DNA from: Ectobius pallidus
Taxonomy: Eukaryota; Arthropoda; Insecta; Blattodea; Ectobiidae
Direction of reading: 5' to 3'
NCBI GenBank assembly: GCA_964059195.1
Contig: CAXKWD010000006.1
Location: 70,201,073-70,265,072 of the forward strand
DNA: 64,000 nt
The notes beneath the pieces were generated by a model. That model worked only from the letters and a program-made list of their open reading frames with translations. It was not told where the DNA came from and made no database searches. Every line of letters starts with the position of its first letter. Position 1 is the stretch's first letter. Below, piece by piece: positions 1-12,781 of the stretch. Both the position numbers and the translations under genes were made by a program.

Positions 1-960
1 GGTATAGCTCAACATCCATTTCGTGTCATAGTACAGCTTAGTTTGGCGTTGGTTAGCATAGCTTCCTGTCTGGTAGCCTTAACAGGTTCACTACCAGAAT
101 TAAAATCGATTTAACTAGGCCTATATTATGCCATGGATCAATCCATTGGGGAAGGAATCCCCATACCTCCTTATAAATCGCACACTGGTGCTAGATAACA
201 TACTGTGAGTCATCATGATAAAAGAAAATAACACGGCTTACCAAGAAATTATAAACTACTGAATTTAAGTGATTGGGGTGACATGGTTTTAATTATACAG
301 TCCAATGTGGAGGTACACTCTAATTGCCTTATAAATAAACTTCTTTGGCGGTCATTTATCAGAATATAACGTATTCCAAGGGCAAACATATTTTACTGGG
401 GAATGTGTGTTCCCATAGTCAGAAAACTAGCAAGTACAGTAGAATATGATAAGCCTATAAGAACTTACCCTCAGGTTTAGGTGATTGAACAGGGCTCCAC
501 TGAAACTCCACACAACACATATAACACAACACAAAAGCAATTCACAAAATACTTCTCAACTTTCACTGTTTTTTCATTACGAAACCGTACTGAATAGAAA
601 ATATGCCGCCATTTCCAAAAAATGGACTGACCAGATGATATTGTCTCCATCTGCAGGTACACTGCTGAAGTAGCGGAAGAAGTGGCGGTATAATTAAATA
701 AAGTACTGTAAAAGCGAATTGTCCAGCCATCTACCAGACTATTTTATAACTATGAAAGAAAAAAAAACAAAGTAGATACTTACGGTATTACTTGATTATT
801 AAAATTTAAAAAGTCGATGCTAATTAGTTATTATGTCATTATTTAATTACTATTAAAGGCATCGGATGTATTATTTACTATTACGACGTTCCTAGCAAGA
901 ACAAAAATACAGTCACCTCCGCCATTATTGTTCGTTCAGTGTACATACAATGGATCTATC
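1..960. other. AT-rich stretch, no gene recognised
   Basis: No coding sequence, RNA gene or bounded repeat could be supported. Short open frames of about 60 codons occur around 477-673 on both strands, but they overlap each other, have no recognisable motif and look like chance frames. Confidence 0.5.
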
Positions 961-1298
961 AATGATCTAAAAAACTAAACTCCATGGCGCTACATTCCTG
1001 AAGGGACAAGGCCTACCACCCGACCGCTGCGTCATCTACCATAGGCAGATGGCAGGATTGGGGGCATGTGGTCAACATAGCGACGCCCACGGCCGTTAAT
1101 GGTGGTTTTCATGACCGGAGCCGCTACTTCTCTAATAAGTAGCTCCTCATGTTTTAATCACAAGGCTGAGTGCACTTCATTCCAAACCCTATCTCGGAAA
1201 AATCCTAGGAGGTACCGGGGATCGAACCCGGGCCGACAGATCTGTAGTCAGCGACGCTAACAACAAGACCATGCCGCTACAACAGGTTTAATGATCTA
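961..1298 (-). mobile_element. tRNA-derived SINE, family A, copy 1
   Basis: A GC-richer block read on the minus strand. It starts near 1280 with a tRNA-like head. A B-box match, GGTTCGATCCC, is the complement of 1218-1228, and an A-box-like GTCTTGTTGTTAGCG lies about 35 bases further upstream in the element. The body runs down to about 970, where it ends in a short T/A-rich tail. AATGATCTA at 961-969 and again at 1290-1298 is the target-site duplication. Two further copies are at 47628-47798 and 59481-59782. It is non-coding and would need LINE machinery to move. Confidence 0.85.
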
Positions 1299-3464
1299 TT
1301 ATACTGGAAAATTGAATTCAGAAACGAACAGGTGATTAAAATTAGTAATAAAGTGCATTTTCCAGCCACCTATGAGCGAATTTATATACTAGGTCTAACA
1401 AATATCGATACATAATGTGTAAACAAATGTACTGATCGATAGATGGAAAAGGACCTCGCGGTGATTTTAAAATTTTTGGAACCAAATTGCAAATTTAAAA
1501 TTGACACATATCAAAACAAAAAATGAAATTTATTAACTCCAAAACAAAAAAGTTACCAAGTACCGCTTCTTTTAGAAAAAATAGTTAATCGTTTTTTTTC
1601 TCAATTTTGTTAACTGTAAGAAAAATATATTATGTTGTAAGTGCGTAAATATCTAAATTTTTTAAAATTAAAAATTAATTTGCTAAGTTTCAAAGTAATA
1701 TAAAGCAATTTGAATAGTGAAATATGCAGAAAAATGGTTTAAAAGAAGTCAACTTTAGTTTAGACAACTTACGCCTTTAAAACTGTCCTCCATATGCAGG
1801 TTTAAAGATTCATTTTCTTAGAGTAACAGCCCGGAAAATTACATGACTTTTGCAATAAGAGAAATTATTACCAGTTGCGAGGGAGACCTAAAGTCACGTT
1901 ACGAATATTTAAATTCGTTGGAATGTGCTGCATTCTTTCATTAGCCAAGAATTGGTGTTAATTAATATGACACAAATTTGTCATATTTCTTGGGATATTT
2001 TAGAGATTATTCCCCTTAGGGCGATATTCGACTAATCATTTGCAGGAAAATATTTTCTACATTACTTTAAAACCAAATGTTGCGGCCGTAAGATGTCTAT
2101 TGTCGGGTTGTAAAGTAGGTTTATTGTAATCAAAAGAGCAAGTTAGTTAAAACTTTGGTTTTATTATGAGATTGGGTGTGTTTCTATCTTTTTATTGCAT
2201 ATTGATGAAAGTTAGTTTTTATAACATTTAAGCAGGTAAACCTTCTTGTGGTAAATATTCCTCTATCTTGATGGAATTTAACAGCACCCCGAAGTTATTA
2301 TGCCCACAATGTTATTTAATGTTATTTTTCAATTACATGCTTTTGGAATTACCTATTTATCATTTTTCAATGATACAAAATTTTACATTTTAATTGTCCA
2401 TAGATAGAAGACGCTGCCATAGGGCACTTTAGTGCACTCTGTATTTTACGAATTGTTTTCATATTCCAAATAAAATAATAGAATAGGCAACATGTATGCT
2501 CGCTTCTTGTATGTTATAGCCTATTATTTACCCAAAATTTGAAATGAATATACGGTAAGTAATAATTTTATGTTGTTTAACAGAACTCTCTCATTCTATA
2601 TAAAGTTTCATTTTCAGGGCTGAGTCAGTATTGTTAAAAAGTACAGTGCTAGCACATTATAGAGATTATACAGGATGTCAGCAGATGTCATTTACAATCC
2701 CTTCCATTTTGTACAAATTAATAATTTTCATTTTCCTTCATTAATATGCAAATGTTATAATTCCTACTATTAGCCTAATATTATCGTTTCTGGTATTAAT
2801 TATTGACAATATTTAAAATAACATGTATAACTATTTCGACAGCAAATATTTGGTCCAGAACGTAGATACCGGCAGTTATGTTTCTGGCAAAGCACAATCG
2901 TAAGCCAACATAATATTTAGTTTCCTTCAAAACGTTACTTACGAACTTCATTTCTCTCCATTCATTCTAAGACTGTAACTCCTTATCATAGCGAAGGAAT
3001 TTTAAATAATTATTAGTTTATTATCTGACTTCAGTATTTTTAACTTCAAGAGAGATATAAATGTCTTTATAAATAGATCACGAATCAATACACGAATATG
3101 TTTCTTTTTCTGGAATGTCATTTGTCATTTTGTTTTAAAAAGAAACCAACAAATAGATATTTAATTCCGCTAAATACGAAATTACCAAAACGTTTTTGAT
3201 AGATATTCTAAGCACAAGCAAACTTAAATTATTTTCCTTTTAAAATTTACGATGGAAAATAACAAAAAACTTTGTACAATGTTCGACAGTTATAAGAACT
3301 TAACAGACTCACACGAATAACCAAACACGCCAGCGCTCGTTTTGTTAATTTCGTGCTTGCCTGTCAAGTTCTATACAAGGGTCTTAAATCGTAACTGTTA
3401 AATTCTACAGCAAGGCACAAATTTACATGTACCCGACTGCATTGTAGTCAAAGCCTTCTCTATT
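1299..3464. other. AT-rich intergenic stretch
   Basis: About 2.2 kb with no supported gene. Near the right end, 3190-3410 resembles sequence at 45010-45115 and 39235-39300 (shared cttgcctgt.aagttct and ggtctta.atcgtaac phrases), so at least that part is dispersed repeat. The rest shows nothing I can name. Confidence 0.5.
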
Positions 3465-3726
3465 CAGGGACGTAGCCAGAGAGCGGGCCCGGGCTCTTCC
3501 GAAAGAAGAAGAAAAAAAAACTTACGGAAATAAAATTTAATATTCGAACAGTAAAAACTTGTGGTAAGCATGTGTTTTTAAAAAGCTATTTTGTTTAAAA
3601 CTGAAAAGAGACATGAAAATGAAATTTAAAGGCTTAATTATACAACAACAACAACAACGACAAAATCAGGGTACCTTCAGACACATCGGTGGGCCCTCCG
3701 AAACCAAAATCCTGGCTACGTCCGTC
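3465..3726. mobile_element. hAT-type MITE (non-autonomous)
   Basis: The left end begins CAGGGACGTAGCCAG and the right end reads CTGGCTACGTCCG, its near-perfect inverse, with GGGCCC-rich subterminal sequence on both sides. CAG(G)-starting termini of this form are typical of short hAT-derived elements. There is no coding capacity over about 260 bp; the interior holds a (CAA)n run near 3640-3660. No convincing 8-bp target duplication is visible, so the exact borders are approximate. Confidence 0.6.
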
Positions 3727-4010
3727 TTGAAGTTTCTAAATAAGACTTTGCATGCGACACAACTGGTGGCTCACGCGGCCTGAACGTAGACATTTTGTGT
3801 ACGCGACCGCACAGATAGGCTTAAGCTAACTGTGAACCATTATCGGCGCATGTGGCAGCCAATTTAATGTAATGTAAAAACTATACAAATAGGACCATTG
3901 GTAATACGGCCTCGTCAGAGGGCAGAAGGAAATATATTACTTGTGATCTTCTACTCACATAAACAATTAAATAAATTGCATATTGTATAAAAAACCAGTC
4001 TTACCTCCAA

Positions 4011-4028
4011 CACACACACACACACACA
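4011..4028. repeat. (CA)9 microsatellite
   Basis: Nine perfect CA units, followed within 20 bases by a purine-rich GA/GAA run up to about 4070. Confidence 0.95.
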
Positions 4029-5864
4029 ATGCACAGAGAAGAAGAAAGCGAGAGCGAGAGAAGAGAAAGGTAAGTTTGGCATTCTCACGAATCAGACATA
4101 AGAAAATAAAATAGGTAATAAAGTTATTATCCTTCATTTTCATATCACAGAAATGTCAATTAACCTTCAGGCATCGTTTTAAATTCATAACTTTTTAAAA
4201 ACGAAGACTTTCTCTCGAACCGTCTTTCTGTTCCATCCCTTCAATCCCTTCCCTCGGTTTTTCAGACTATGCAAGGAAAAATCCTTCACCTACCATCTCT
4301 AATTTGCAATTCCCTTTACCCTGAAGGTGGATGGAAAACGATGGAGTACAAACTATAAGAATGGACTTTATGAAACCAGGAGATGAAAGTACATAAAGTA
4401 TGGTGTAAGGAAACGTTCGTTGTGCAACTTAAATATTTTTCTTAGTTCAACGCTATTACTACAAAGTGCTGAAATTCAAATCCCCCAGTGAGTAGCCTAG
4501 GGCGATAAATGTATTATCGACTGAAAAGTAAGAGCTCAACAACTTTCACAAACATTTTATCCCACTTCCCTGTAAGAAATGCCGATGGTCATTGAATTCT
4601 TTACAGGCATGACTTGTTACTAAAAAATACCTACCAGCCAAAGTTTTCTACTCAAGTCAGGAAACTAAAGTAAAGAAATAAAGTACCATAAGATAGAACT
4701 AATTTCCTTTCATAGATAGGTAATAGCATGCTAAGTCTAAACCGAAATTTCAAGGTTAAAACCAAGGACGATATATTAATCCGAACGAGGAATTCTGTAG
4801 CATAGGTAGTTCCATTGGGAAGAAACTGAAGTAGTGAGTCTTAACGTATTGTTCCGGAAATATTAACATCCGTAAGCCTGAATAAGTCTTCAGGATGTTG
4901 TTCACTACTGTCGGTTTCAGATGTCTTGAGAAATGAAGTAAACAGTGGTTGTAACGGGAGAAAAGCAAAGTTCACCAGCGAGCAAAACTCACGTTGAAAT
5001 TAATAGAAATAAATAATACTTAAGTGCCATTTTCCAATTAATTATGGTAATACTGAACGTACTGAATGTGAATTGGGCTTAGGATTGCAAGGGCGTATAT
5101 CTGAAAAAGGTTGGTCGCTGCTCAATAGGATATGAGTATTAATACTTAGGTCGCATAACTTCGTTATCGATCCGAATTTTTTTTACTCAGGAAATCTTGG
5201 ACCGAGAGCCAAAAGAAAAAGACACCATTTGCATACAGTAGAAACACATGAAATCATGTTGCACTTAAGTAGTTATACAAGGCAATGCTAGTCTGCCTAA
5301 TAATTCGTTTGACGAAGAGGTGTAAAAATGGGCGTGAAGGTGTGAAAATTTGGAGGAAAGTCTACAATTTGCATACAATTGGTTCTTTGTACCCTTGTAG
5401 ATAACAGTATTCTAATGTCGAAAACAAGGAAGGCAGACCATTGGGACATTACGAAAGTGTTAGCAGATGTCATAGAAAACACAAAAAATGAACCCATTTG
5501 CATTCATTGGATTCATTGCATGCATTTGCCAATCCAATCAGGATACCTCAAAAAGGTTAAATTAAGAAAAGGCAGACCAAAATTCCTTGACGAGCGTGAA
5601 ACGTAAATGTAGAAAAATGACGAAGCAAGTCAAGTCATTTGCATAATGTTGGTAATTTGTATTCTAGTAAATAAAATCAGGTAAACTGACTTAACAAAGA
5701 GCCAGATGGAGTTAATAGGCCAATATCTGAAAACTTTTATTTTATATTCTTAACTCCTAGATGAAGTTTTGTATTCTTGACTTTATATGTAATGTTTCTG
5801 TTATCGAGTTATCGAGCATACAGACACAGACAGACAGATGGATAGGCATATTTCCCGTCCACAT

Positions 5865-6470
5865 ACAAGAGACCTCGAGGAAAGAGACTTGCTCTCAAAG
5901 GCTTACATCCAGTGCCGTGCGAAGAGACCTAGCTCCCGAAGGGGTAAATCCAGTAGTCGAAGTGAGAGATCTAGCTTTCGAAGGCGTAAATGCAGCTGTC
6001 AAAGGAATGGGCTTAGTTCTCAAAGGCATAAATCCAGCTGTTGAAGGAAGTGACCTAGCTCTCGTAAATCCAGCTATCGATGGAAGAGGCCTAGCTCTCG
6101 AAATAATAAATCCAGCTATCGATGGAAGAGGCCTAGCTCTCGAAATAATAAATCCGGCTATCGAAGGAAGAGGCCTCTCTCTCCAAGGAGAAAATCCATC
6201 TATCGAAGGAAAAAGCCTACTTCTGGAAGGCGTAAATCCAGTAGTCGGAGGAAAGGTCTAGCTTTAGAAGGAATAAGTCCATCTGTCGAAGGAGGGAATC
6301 TAGATTTCTTAGGAGTACATCCAGCTGTCGATTGAAGATTCATAGCTCTCCAAGATCTGACTCGTAGGAGTAAATCCAGCTGTTGAAGGAAGAGGTCTAA
6401 GCTCTCTAAGGTAGAAATTCAGCTGCCGAAAGCGTAAACCAATTAGCCGAAAGCGAAAGCCTAGCTTCAT
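5865..6470 (+). repeat. 42-bp minisatellite with an open reading frame
   Basis: Diverged tandem units of 42 bp; the clearest pair is tccagctatcgatgg at 6069 and 6111. Each unit has the pattern 'aaatccagct-rtcgaaggaag-aggcctagctctcgaa'. Units become irregular after about 6260. Because 42 is a multiple of three, one frame stays open from an ATG at 5761 to 6261 and encodes 14-residue repeats of the type NPAIDGRGLALEI. A second frame (5838-6044) gives an Arg/Ser-rich product. Nothing upstream looks like a promoter, and codon-preserving substitution cannot be judged from a single copy. I treat it as a minisatellite; a real repetitive protein is possible but unlikely. Confidence 0.8.
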
Positions 6471-7959
6471 AACGAAGCACAGGTGTGCAAAGAAGAGCAA
6501 GCCTAAGAAGATATGTGTAATGAAACGATACTTATGGAGAAGACCATTAAAGAATACAACCATGATTGGATGTTAATACTTGACTTATATGTATCGTAAA
6601 TAGGCCTATTGCGCTGAAATTACAGCTATTTGTGAGACCTACATGTGGTAAAAATTTTATCTAAAAATAATAACTTTCTGAGAAAATTGCTGAAATGTGA
6701 AAACAGGTGTTTTGCAAAAACTGCTGGCTATCTGCTAAACATTACCCCAAAGTAAAATTTGAAGTCTTTCTTGTTCGTGAGGTGTTGCTCTACAACCCCA
6801 TTATAAACAAAAATATTTAAAAATCGACTAATCCCTTAAAAACCACTTCGAAAACCAGGCTATTCTCCGTCTCGGGCCGTTGTGGGGGAACGTTACGACG
6901 CTGACAGCAGAAGCAGCAGCCGCCTTGCTTTCGGCCTCATAGCGTTCCCCCTCCACGCCTGCGTTTCCCCTACAGTCTCCTAAAAGGAAGAAGACCTCAC
7001 CAAAGTGTGTTTACGACTACTTTAGTCCTTATTAAAATATCCGGGACCTATAGATTTATGTGGAATCCGAAACACGATGGGCTTTAGAAGCTTCACTGAA
7101 CAGGAAATTTTGACGTGTAGGAAGTGGTCTTCTTTACAAGTTGCGTTCCAAACTAGCGTTCATTAACTTAAGGACTGCTTGAAAGTGATCAAGTTGTTGC
7201 CAATTACAATTTTATCCTTAAGTATTAAAACAAATTCTAAAGGACGTACAAATATACATTTTATATATTTTAGAAGTATTAAATATATGGTAGGCCTATA
7301 AGTTATGTTAGTGTCATTTACTTCACTTCTTAATCAATTTTGAACTTCCAAGTTTGTAATTTTAAGTTTAATCTTAATGAGTGTGTCCACCCTCTAATGT
7401 AAAACTATGTAAAATTAAAATGAAACAAGACTTATGATCCTTAAAATTTTTCTTTGTTTACAATATCATATGAATAAACAGTAGTGTTGGATTGGAATCA
7501 TAACTAATTAATCATTCAGCAGAGACATGGCCTATATTATCACTGAGCATGGAGGTAGGCCCTAATGCAATTAGCGCTTACTATGCTAGTTGAGATTTAC
7601 ATCACACCTGAGCGTGTCACTACGCATGCATTCATTTGACGTGGATCATAGTCTTTGATCATTTATTACAGAAAAAACAAACATAGGCAAGCAAAAAAAT
7701 TACAAAAGAATATTAAGATCGTCAAACTTAGAAAAATACACCCAATGTCACTAAACCATACTATTTTATGTTATGCTTAAAATGATATCAACAAATAAAT
7801 AATGTACTTTTTGTACGACCATACCATAACACGCTTATTACGTGTGACGTAACGGTATTATAATGACACTCATTTCGACACTATTTATCTTTTCAACATC
7901 GCTGTGGTATCGATTATTATCGAACACGGAATCTTGAGAGCTTGAGAGTAGCAGCTGAA
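6471..7959. other. Intergenic, with a GC-rich patch at 6846-6985
   Basis: Mostly AT-rich without a recognisable gene. The patch at 6846-6985 is markedly GC-richer and holds an imperfect inverted pair (gtgggggaacg near 6886 and cgttccccctccac near 6940). It may be an old repeat or a fragment of an exon or SINE; I cannot assign it. Confidence 0.4.
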
Positions 7960-8380
7960 ATCTGCGTATTAAATAGACTGTATTTAAAATAAAATCAATT
8001 CTGTTCGTGTTAATTTTAATATCATACTAAAATGAAGTAATATCGTGCTGTTAAATCCGTTGGTTTGAAGAAAACAGGAAAAGGAAGCTTCCATTTGACT
8101 GAAGCCGTAAGCTGTCATCTCTCGTAGAAGATATTAACTACGTCAACCAGCTGGTGTGAAGGTCAGCTCGCTGAAGTGGAGCCGGTTCGTTTGCATGAAT
8201 CTAAAATCTTAACAGCTAAACATTTAAAGTAATTATGGTTGAACAAAAGCAGTCGTATGCAACTTCCATGTCATGATAATTAGGATACTCGTATGAAAAT
8301 TATGAAACTCGCGTTGCTCGTTTCATAAACATACCCGTAAACTTAATAAATGCCATTATAGGCTTCTTGTATGATGTACT
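7960..8380. repeat. Dispersed repeat, copy 1 (partner near 16.5 kb)
   Basis: Shares scattered but ordered similarity with 16490-16905: a taaatcaattct...tgttaatttta phrase, then gatatgaa.attatgaaa, then rctcgtttc, then a near-identical aataaatgccattatagget stretch. The order is the same in both. No coding frame or termini recognised. Confidence 0.55.
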
Positions 8381-10239
8381 ATTTTTACGACCTTACTATA
8401 ATACGGAAAAAAATTTCTATTTTATTTTGAGGGGTGCTTTAGGATGTAGTTAAAACCTCCGTTCCAATACTAATCCTAATATTGTTACTGAAGGAGAAAT
8501 CTTCGATTCATGAATTAAACATATTAAAACAAAATCTATTAAAACATGTACAAACTAAAGGGAAAGGAGTTTATTTAAAGGATAGACCTGCTTTACAAAA
8601 ACAAGGCGTGAATTTATATTTTCATTTTCTTTCTTTCTAAATAGTCTACTTCAGTATCTGTAATATTGTCTAGCTGCAGTTTTCCTTCTCTTCTTACTTT
8701 TTGAGCAATTTGACTCATCCTCTCTTATGGTCTGCTTGTATAATATCCATTTTAAATAATCCTATCTATGAAAGCACGGTGGCACTGGCGCAAACTCATT
8801 TCCCTGCATTAGTGATCGAAGGAGAAAACAGGAACCTTGGCGCAAACACATTGGACCCATCATAGGGTATGGATGAGAAGTTCGTGGTTTTGTCAGAAAA
8901 TACAAATCTTCCAAACATTTTATATCCGTTCTACTGGATAACTACTGTACACGGAATGTACGTTTCTTTGTAAGTAAACGAAAACATACTAAATAATCGT
9001 GTCTTCTTTAGACATATTTCAGTAGAAGTTATCGTTTTCAGGAAAATTAAATAAAAAGATTAACAAATTTTGTAATATTCCTCAATGCCATTAAATTAGC
9101 CTACTTCTGATTTTATCATATTGAAAAGTGTTATTAGTGGGTAGGTTCATGATATTTTTGATTGCTTAAACGTATAATCTATCGTTCTTTGTTGAGGGAA
9201 ATATTTTTTTGTTTAATTATACTTAAATTGCAGCATTTTCTTATCAGATTAATTCGGCAGCTGTGAAAATGTGTGTTTTCCATGTAGTATTTTACTGGGA
9301 ATGAACAAAACTTGGGAACAGCGTGTTGGGTTGAATAAAATGCAGAACGACCCGCTCGTAATTGCAGGACTTAGCTCCTCCTTCACCTCCATGTAATGTA
9401 TTTGTATACTCCATGCTCCCGAGCTTTATTCTAGAGAGCCCTGGTAATGCTGCCTTGATGGATTCCACAGATAACTATTTACCTCCTAACGCACAATTTC
9501 TCTATGCTTAAGCTTCCCGTTTTCTAGGTTACTCTTGGAAAAGCTTGTTGGTAAATTTTAGATTCTGTGAAATTAACAAGGAAACCTATTCCTAGCATGG
9601 TTAGGAAAGCGTGATGCTTGATAAAGAAAGAACACGATGACCTGACGGGGAGGGGAATAACGACGATTGTGACATTTTCACTATTCCGAGATATTTAAAT
9701 ATTAACGTTTGAAAACACTAGATATTACCCCTGTCTGATATAATATTTATGTAAACATAATACTGGCTATGAGAAACTTGTTCATGTTCTGACAATGTAC
9801 TTGATGTTACATTTATTTCTGCTTAACAGAACTGGAGAAAAGAGAACACTAACATACAGCAAGCATAAGCAATAGCAGGAATAATGAATACATGTAATAA
9901 AAGAACTTAATGTTACTGCACATATCTCATGTATTCATTCAAGTGGTATGTTATTAAAGAACGTATTCCGGTGTTCAGCTTCACAAGTTATTGCCCTAAT
10001 CAAAGAAAAGCAATCTCAGTTTTAAATATTTATAAAAGGAGCATCAAATAAATTAATAAAATAGGAACATCGGCCCTAAGCCCTAAATTCCACCTGTTAA
10101 GAGAGAAAGTGAAAAGGACAATAATCGTTTATCCATCAAATATCTGGGCTTTAATCCGTCTTCAATCTTCGCAGATAATGTTCAACGAGCATATTAAGGG
10201 CTCTTAGCGTTATCGAAAATACACAGAAACTTCGCGAGT
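8381..10239. other. AT-rich intergenic stretch
   Basis: No gene, RNA or bounded element supported. A short direct repeat of ggcgcaaac occurs near 8777 and 8838. Confidence 0.4.
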
Positions 10240-11960
10240 TACTTTAAAAGATGGTGTTAATATTCAAAAGTAAGAAAAATTGGATCTTCATCGTTATTCC
10301 CCGACATGCATGCACATGAAATGAATATATTTTCTGTTTCGTATGAAAAATATATGAAGACCACAGAATAAAAAATCTAATGTGAAATTCACATAACTCT
10401 CTCTGCGGAAATAAAAGTTTTCCTCTTAGTGTTATGTTTGATATTTCTTCATGTAAATTGATTATAAAAACGAAGAGAACACCTTCATGTAAATCGGTTA
10501 TAAAAATTAAGAGAAAGACGTTACCACATCGTATCGCATCCCTGAAGGATATATAACCCAAATAAAATCTGTTGAATGCATTCACATAACTTTCCTCACT
10601 AAGAATGACCAAAAAATAAGTTATATATTTCTCATTTCACATTCTGATATAGAATAAGATGCCGTATTGCAAAGAGCGCGTATTCAGTTGTTTCAAACTG
10701 ATGCAAACTATTGTTAACCAGGTAAGAGTGAGTTTCTACGAACAGTTGGTGGCTTATAACTACACTTCAGAAATGTATTTTAAAATGTTTCAAATGAAAG
10801 TTTTAGATCTTAATTCAAGCACCCCTTTTAGACCTACAAGATTTAAACGAAATCGTTAGTCATTTTCGAGAAAATCGTGAAAAACGAAATTTCCTTCATG
10901 TGAAGTCCCCTTAAAAAAAAATCTGATGTGAAAGTCACATAACTTCCTCTGCCCAAATAAAAGTTAGCAGTATTCACATATCCTTGTACAGAATCGCAAG
11001 ACACAATTTTACGCTAATTATCCTATAAATACCTCTTCTTTCAATGATGCGACTAAAAGCGCAGTCTATATAACAAACTTTAAAAAAAAGAAACAAATGA
11101 CTGCAGACGTTTATTGAACTTTCTGCCGTAAAATATAATTTCCGAAATTTATCGAATATTTCCCTCAGATACATCTTTACTCTATGCATGGCCAACAATA
11201 CATCTTTCTCACTTCACATTCTTATATAAAATAAGAGGCCGTGAAAGAGCGCAAATTCAGTTGTTCATCACGTAGGCTAAGACAAACTTTCTACAAACAG
11301 TGGGTGAACAGTGGGTGGCTTGTAACTACCCTCAGAGAATTTTCTCGAAAAAATGTTTCAAATAAAAGTTTTAGCTCTTAGTATAAGCAACCTATGTGCA
11401 AAATTTAAAGAAAATCGTTAGAGTCGTTTTCGAGAAAATCGCGAAAAACGAAAATTTCTTCATGTAAAGTCCCCTTAAAAATAAGAGAAAATAGTCGCCA
11501 ATCTTATCCTCACATCTTCAGAAGGTACCTGACCCAAATACGAAATTTTGTTTTCATACGATTTTCCGTTTTGGAGCTAGCTTGTTCACAGATATTTTCC
11601 ACACAGACACACAGACATGTTTCCAAAAATAGTATTTTTGGATTCAGGGGGCCTTGAAACGTGTATATATGCTAAAAACTCAACTTCGAATTTTGGGATC
11701 GAAAACAATACTTCCTCTTCCTATGGTACGGGCAGAGGAAGTAATAACAGAGTGGTCCTCATTCTTCGTGCCACATCCCCATAAGGTATCTAACCTACAT
11801 ACAAAATTCTGTTTTCACACGAATATCCATTCTGGAGCTCAGATAAACAGACACACTCAGTAATGTTTCTGAAAATAGTAGTTTTGGACTCAGGGGACCT
11901 CAAAACGGTTTTTTATCTTAAAAACTAGACTTCGAATTTTGGGCTTGAACACAATACTTC
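10240..11960 (+). repeat. Internally duplicated repeat related to the Helitron family
   Basis: Phrases such as cacttcacattctgatatagaataag...ccgtattgcaaagagcg (10632-10690) and a second version at 11205-11260 match the Helitron-family copies at 44840 and 63310. Within the block, 10815-10915 and 11385-11480 are copies of one another (both contain gagaaaatcg.gaaaaacga and end aagtcccctt). From 11505 to 11960 there are two tandem units with a period of about 261 bp, anchored by aaatt.tgttttca.acga at 11543 and 11804. The first unit ends in a perfect 10-bp stem (11709-11718 with 11734-11743). No intact frame. Confidence 0.6.
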
Positions 11961-12322
11961 CTCTACGTATTTGTCTCTACAGTGTCTTCCAGTGTAAGTT
12001 CCATTTTACATGTTCATGGTTTTATTGTTCATTGTCTATTAACAAGCACAGTAAACCTTAGTCATTTATAAATCTTGAATTTAATAAGTAAATTCCATAA
12101 TAAAAATATTTTTATAATTTTATGACTGGGGTAATTGCGAACCCTCGAAGTTTGCATTCTGCGCCATAGCTTAGTCCCCTCGACCACGAGTGTTATTTGA
12201 AAGAAGTGACTTCAGATGAGACACTTGTACGATTGCTTCCTTAACAAGGCATAATTAGTATCTTTACAGAAATTATTATAAAATGACGCGTAATTACAAT
12301 TGATGTAAATATAATTAGTTTA

Positions 12323-12393
12323 AAAACTTTTAGTTACCACCAATAGCTGAATTAGTTCATCTAATTGAGCTAATGGTGGTAACTAAAAGTTTT
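12323..12393. repeat. Near-perfect 71-nt hairpin
   Basis: The arm at 12323-12348 pairs with 12368-12393 at 25 of 26 positions. The intervening 19 bases continue the stem (aattag with ctaatt) and leave a 5-base loop, ttcat. The size is compatible with a microRNA precursor or a foldback unit, but it lies inside a TIR element, so a transposon origin is the simpler reading. Confidence 0.8.
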
Positions 12394-12599
12394 CAGACTT
12401 AAGCTCAATCGGTAAAATTAAACTTACTGAAGAATAATTATTCAGTTTAATTAATCAACATTATTATCTTAACGATGTCTTTAATTCTTTTTAAAGGAAA
12501 AGAAACAATCCACAGCAAGCGAAGTTTATAAACATACATACAATCGCCATTATTTTTGCTTTCTTTACGCAGAATCATTGTAAATGAGTGAAAAACTGA

Positions 12600-12710
12600 G
12601 TTCATTAGTATTAAAATTATAGAACTTTTACTAAAAACTACGCACCACGTACGCAAAAACTTAGCGGACTCCTTACACCTCGGCCGTATAACGCTAAAGC
12701 CTTATTTTGG
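12600..12710 (+). repeat. Repeat segment with an inverted copy at 15600-15720
   Basis: The segment contains aacttttactaaaaa, then acgtacgcaaaa, then agcggact and aacgctaaag. The reverse complement of 15600-15720 carries the same phrases in the same order. This shows that at least part of the TIR element at 12124-12781 is dispersed. Confidence 0.65.
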
Positions 12711-12781
12711 GTACTTGATACATAGATAGCTATAACTTAAATGAATTGCGTCCTTTTATCAAATATGCAATTACCCCAGTG

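Larger units (their letters stand above)
12124..12781. mobile_element. TIR element, non-autonomous, about 660 bp
   Basis: ACTGGGGTAATTGC at 12125-12138 is matched by its exact inverse at 12767-12780, giving a 14-bp terminal inverted repeat. No transposase frame lies between. No clear target duplication is seen, so the superfamily is unknown. The CACTGG-like right terminus recalls the element at 32938 but the next bases differ. The interior contains the hairpin at 12323-12393 and a segment repeated in inverse near 15.6 kb. Confidence 0.6.

Noticed and set aside
12124..12781. Non-autonomous partner of the CACTGG transposon
   Set aside because: The ends share only about six bases (CACTGG) with the element at 32938, and there is no 4-bp target duplication.
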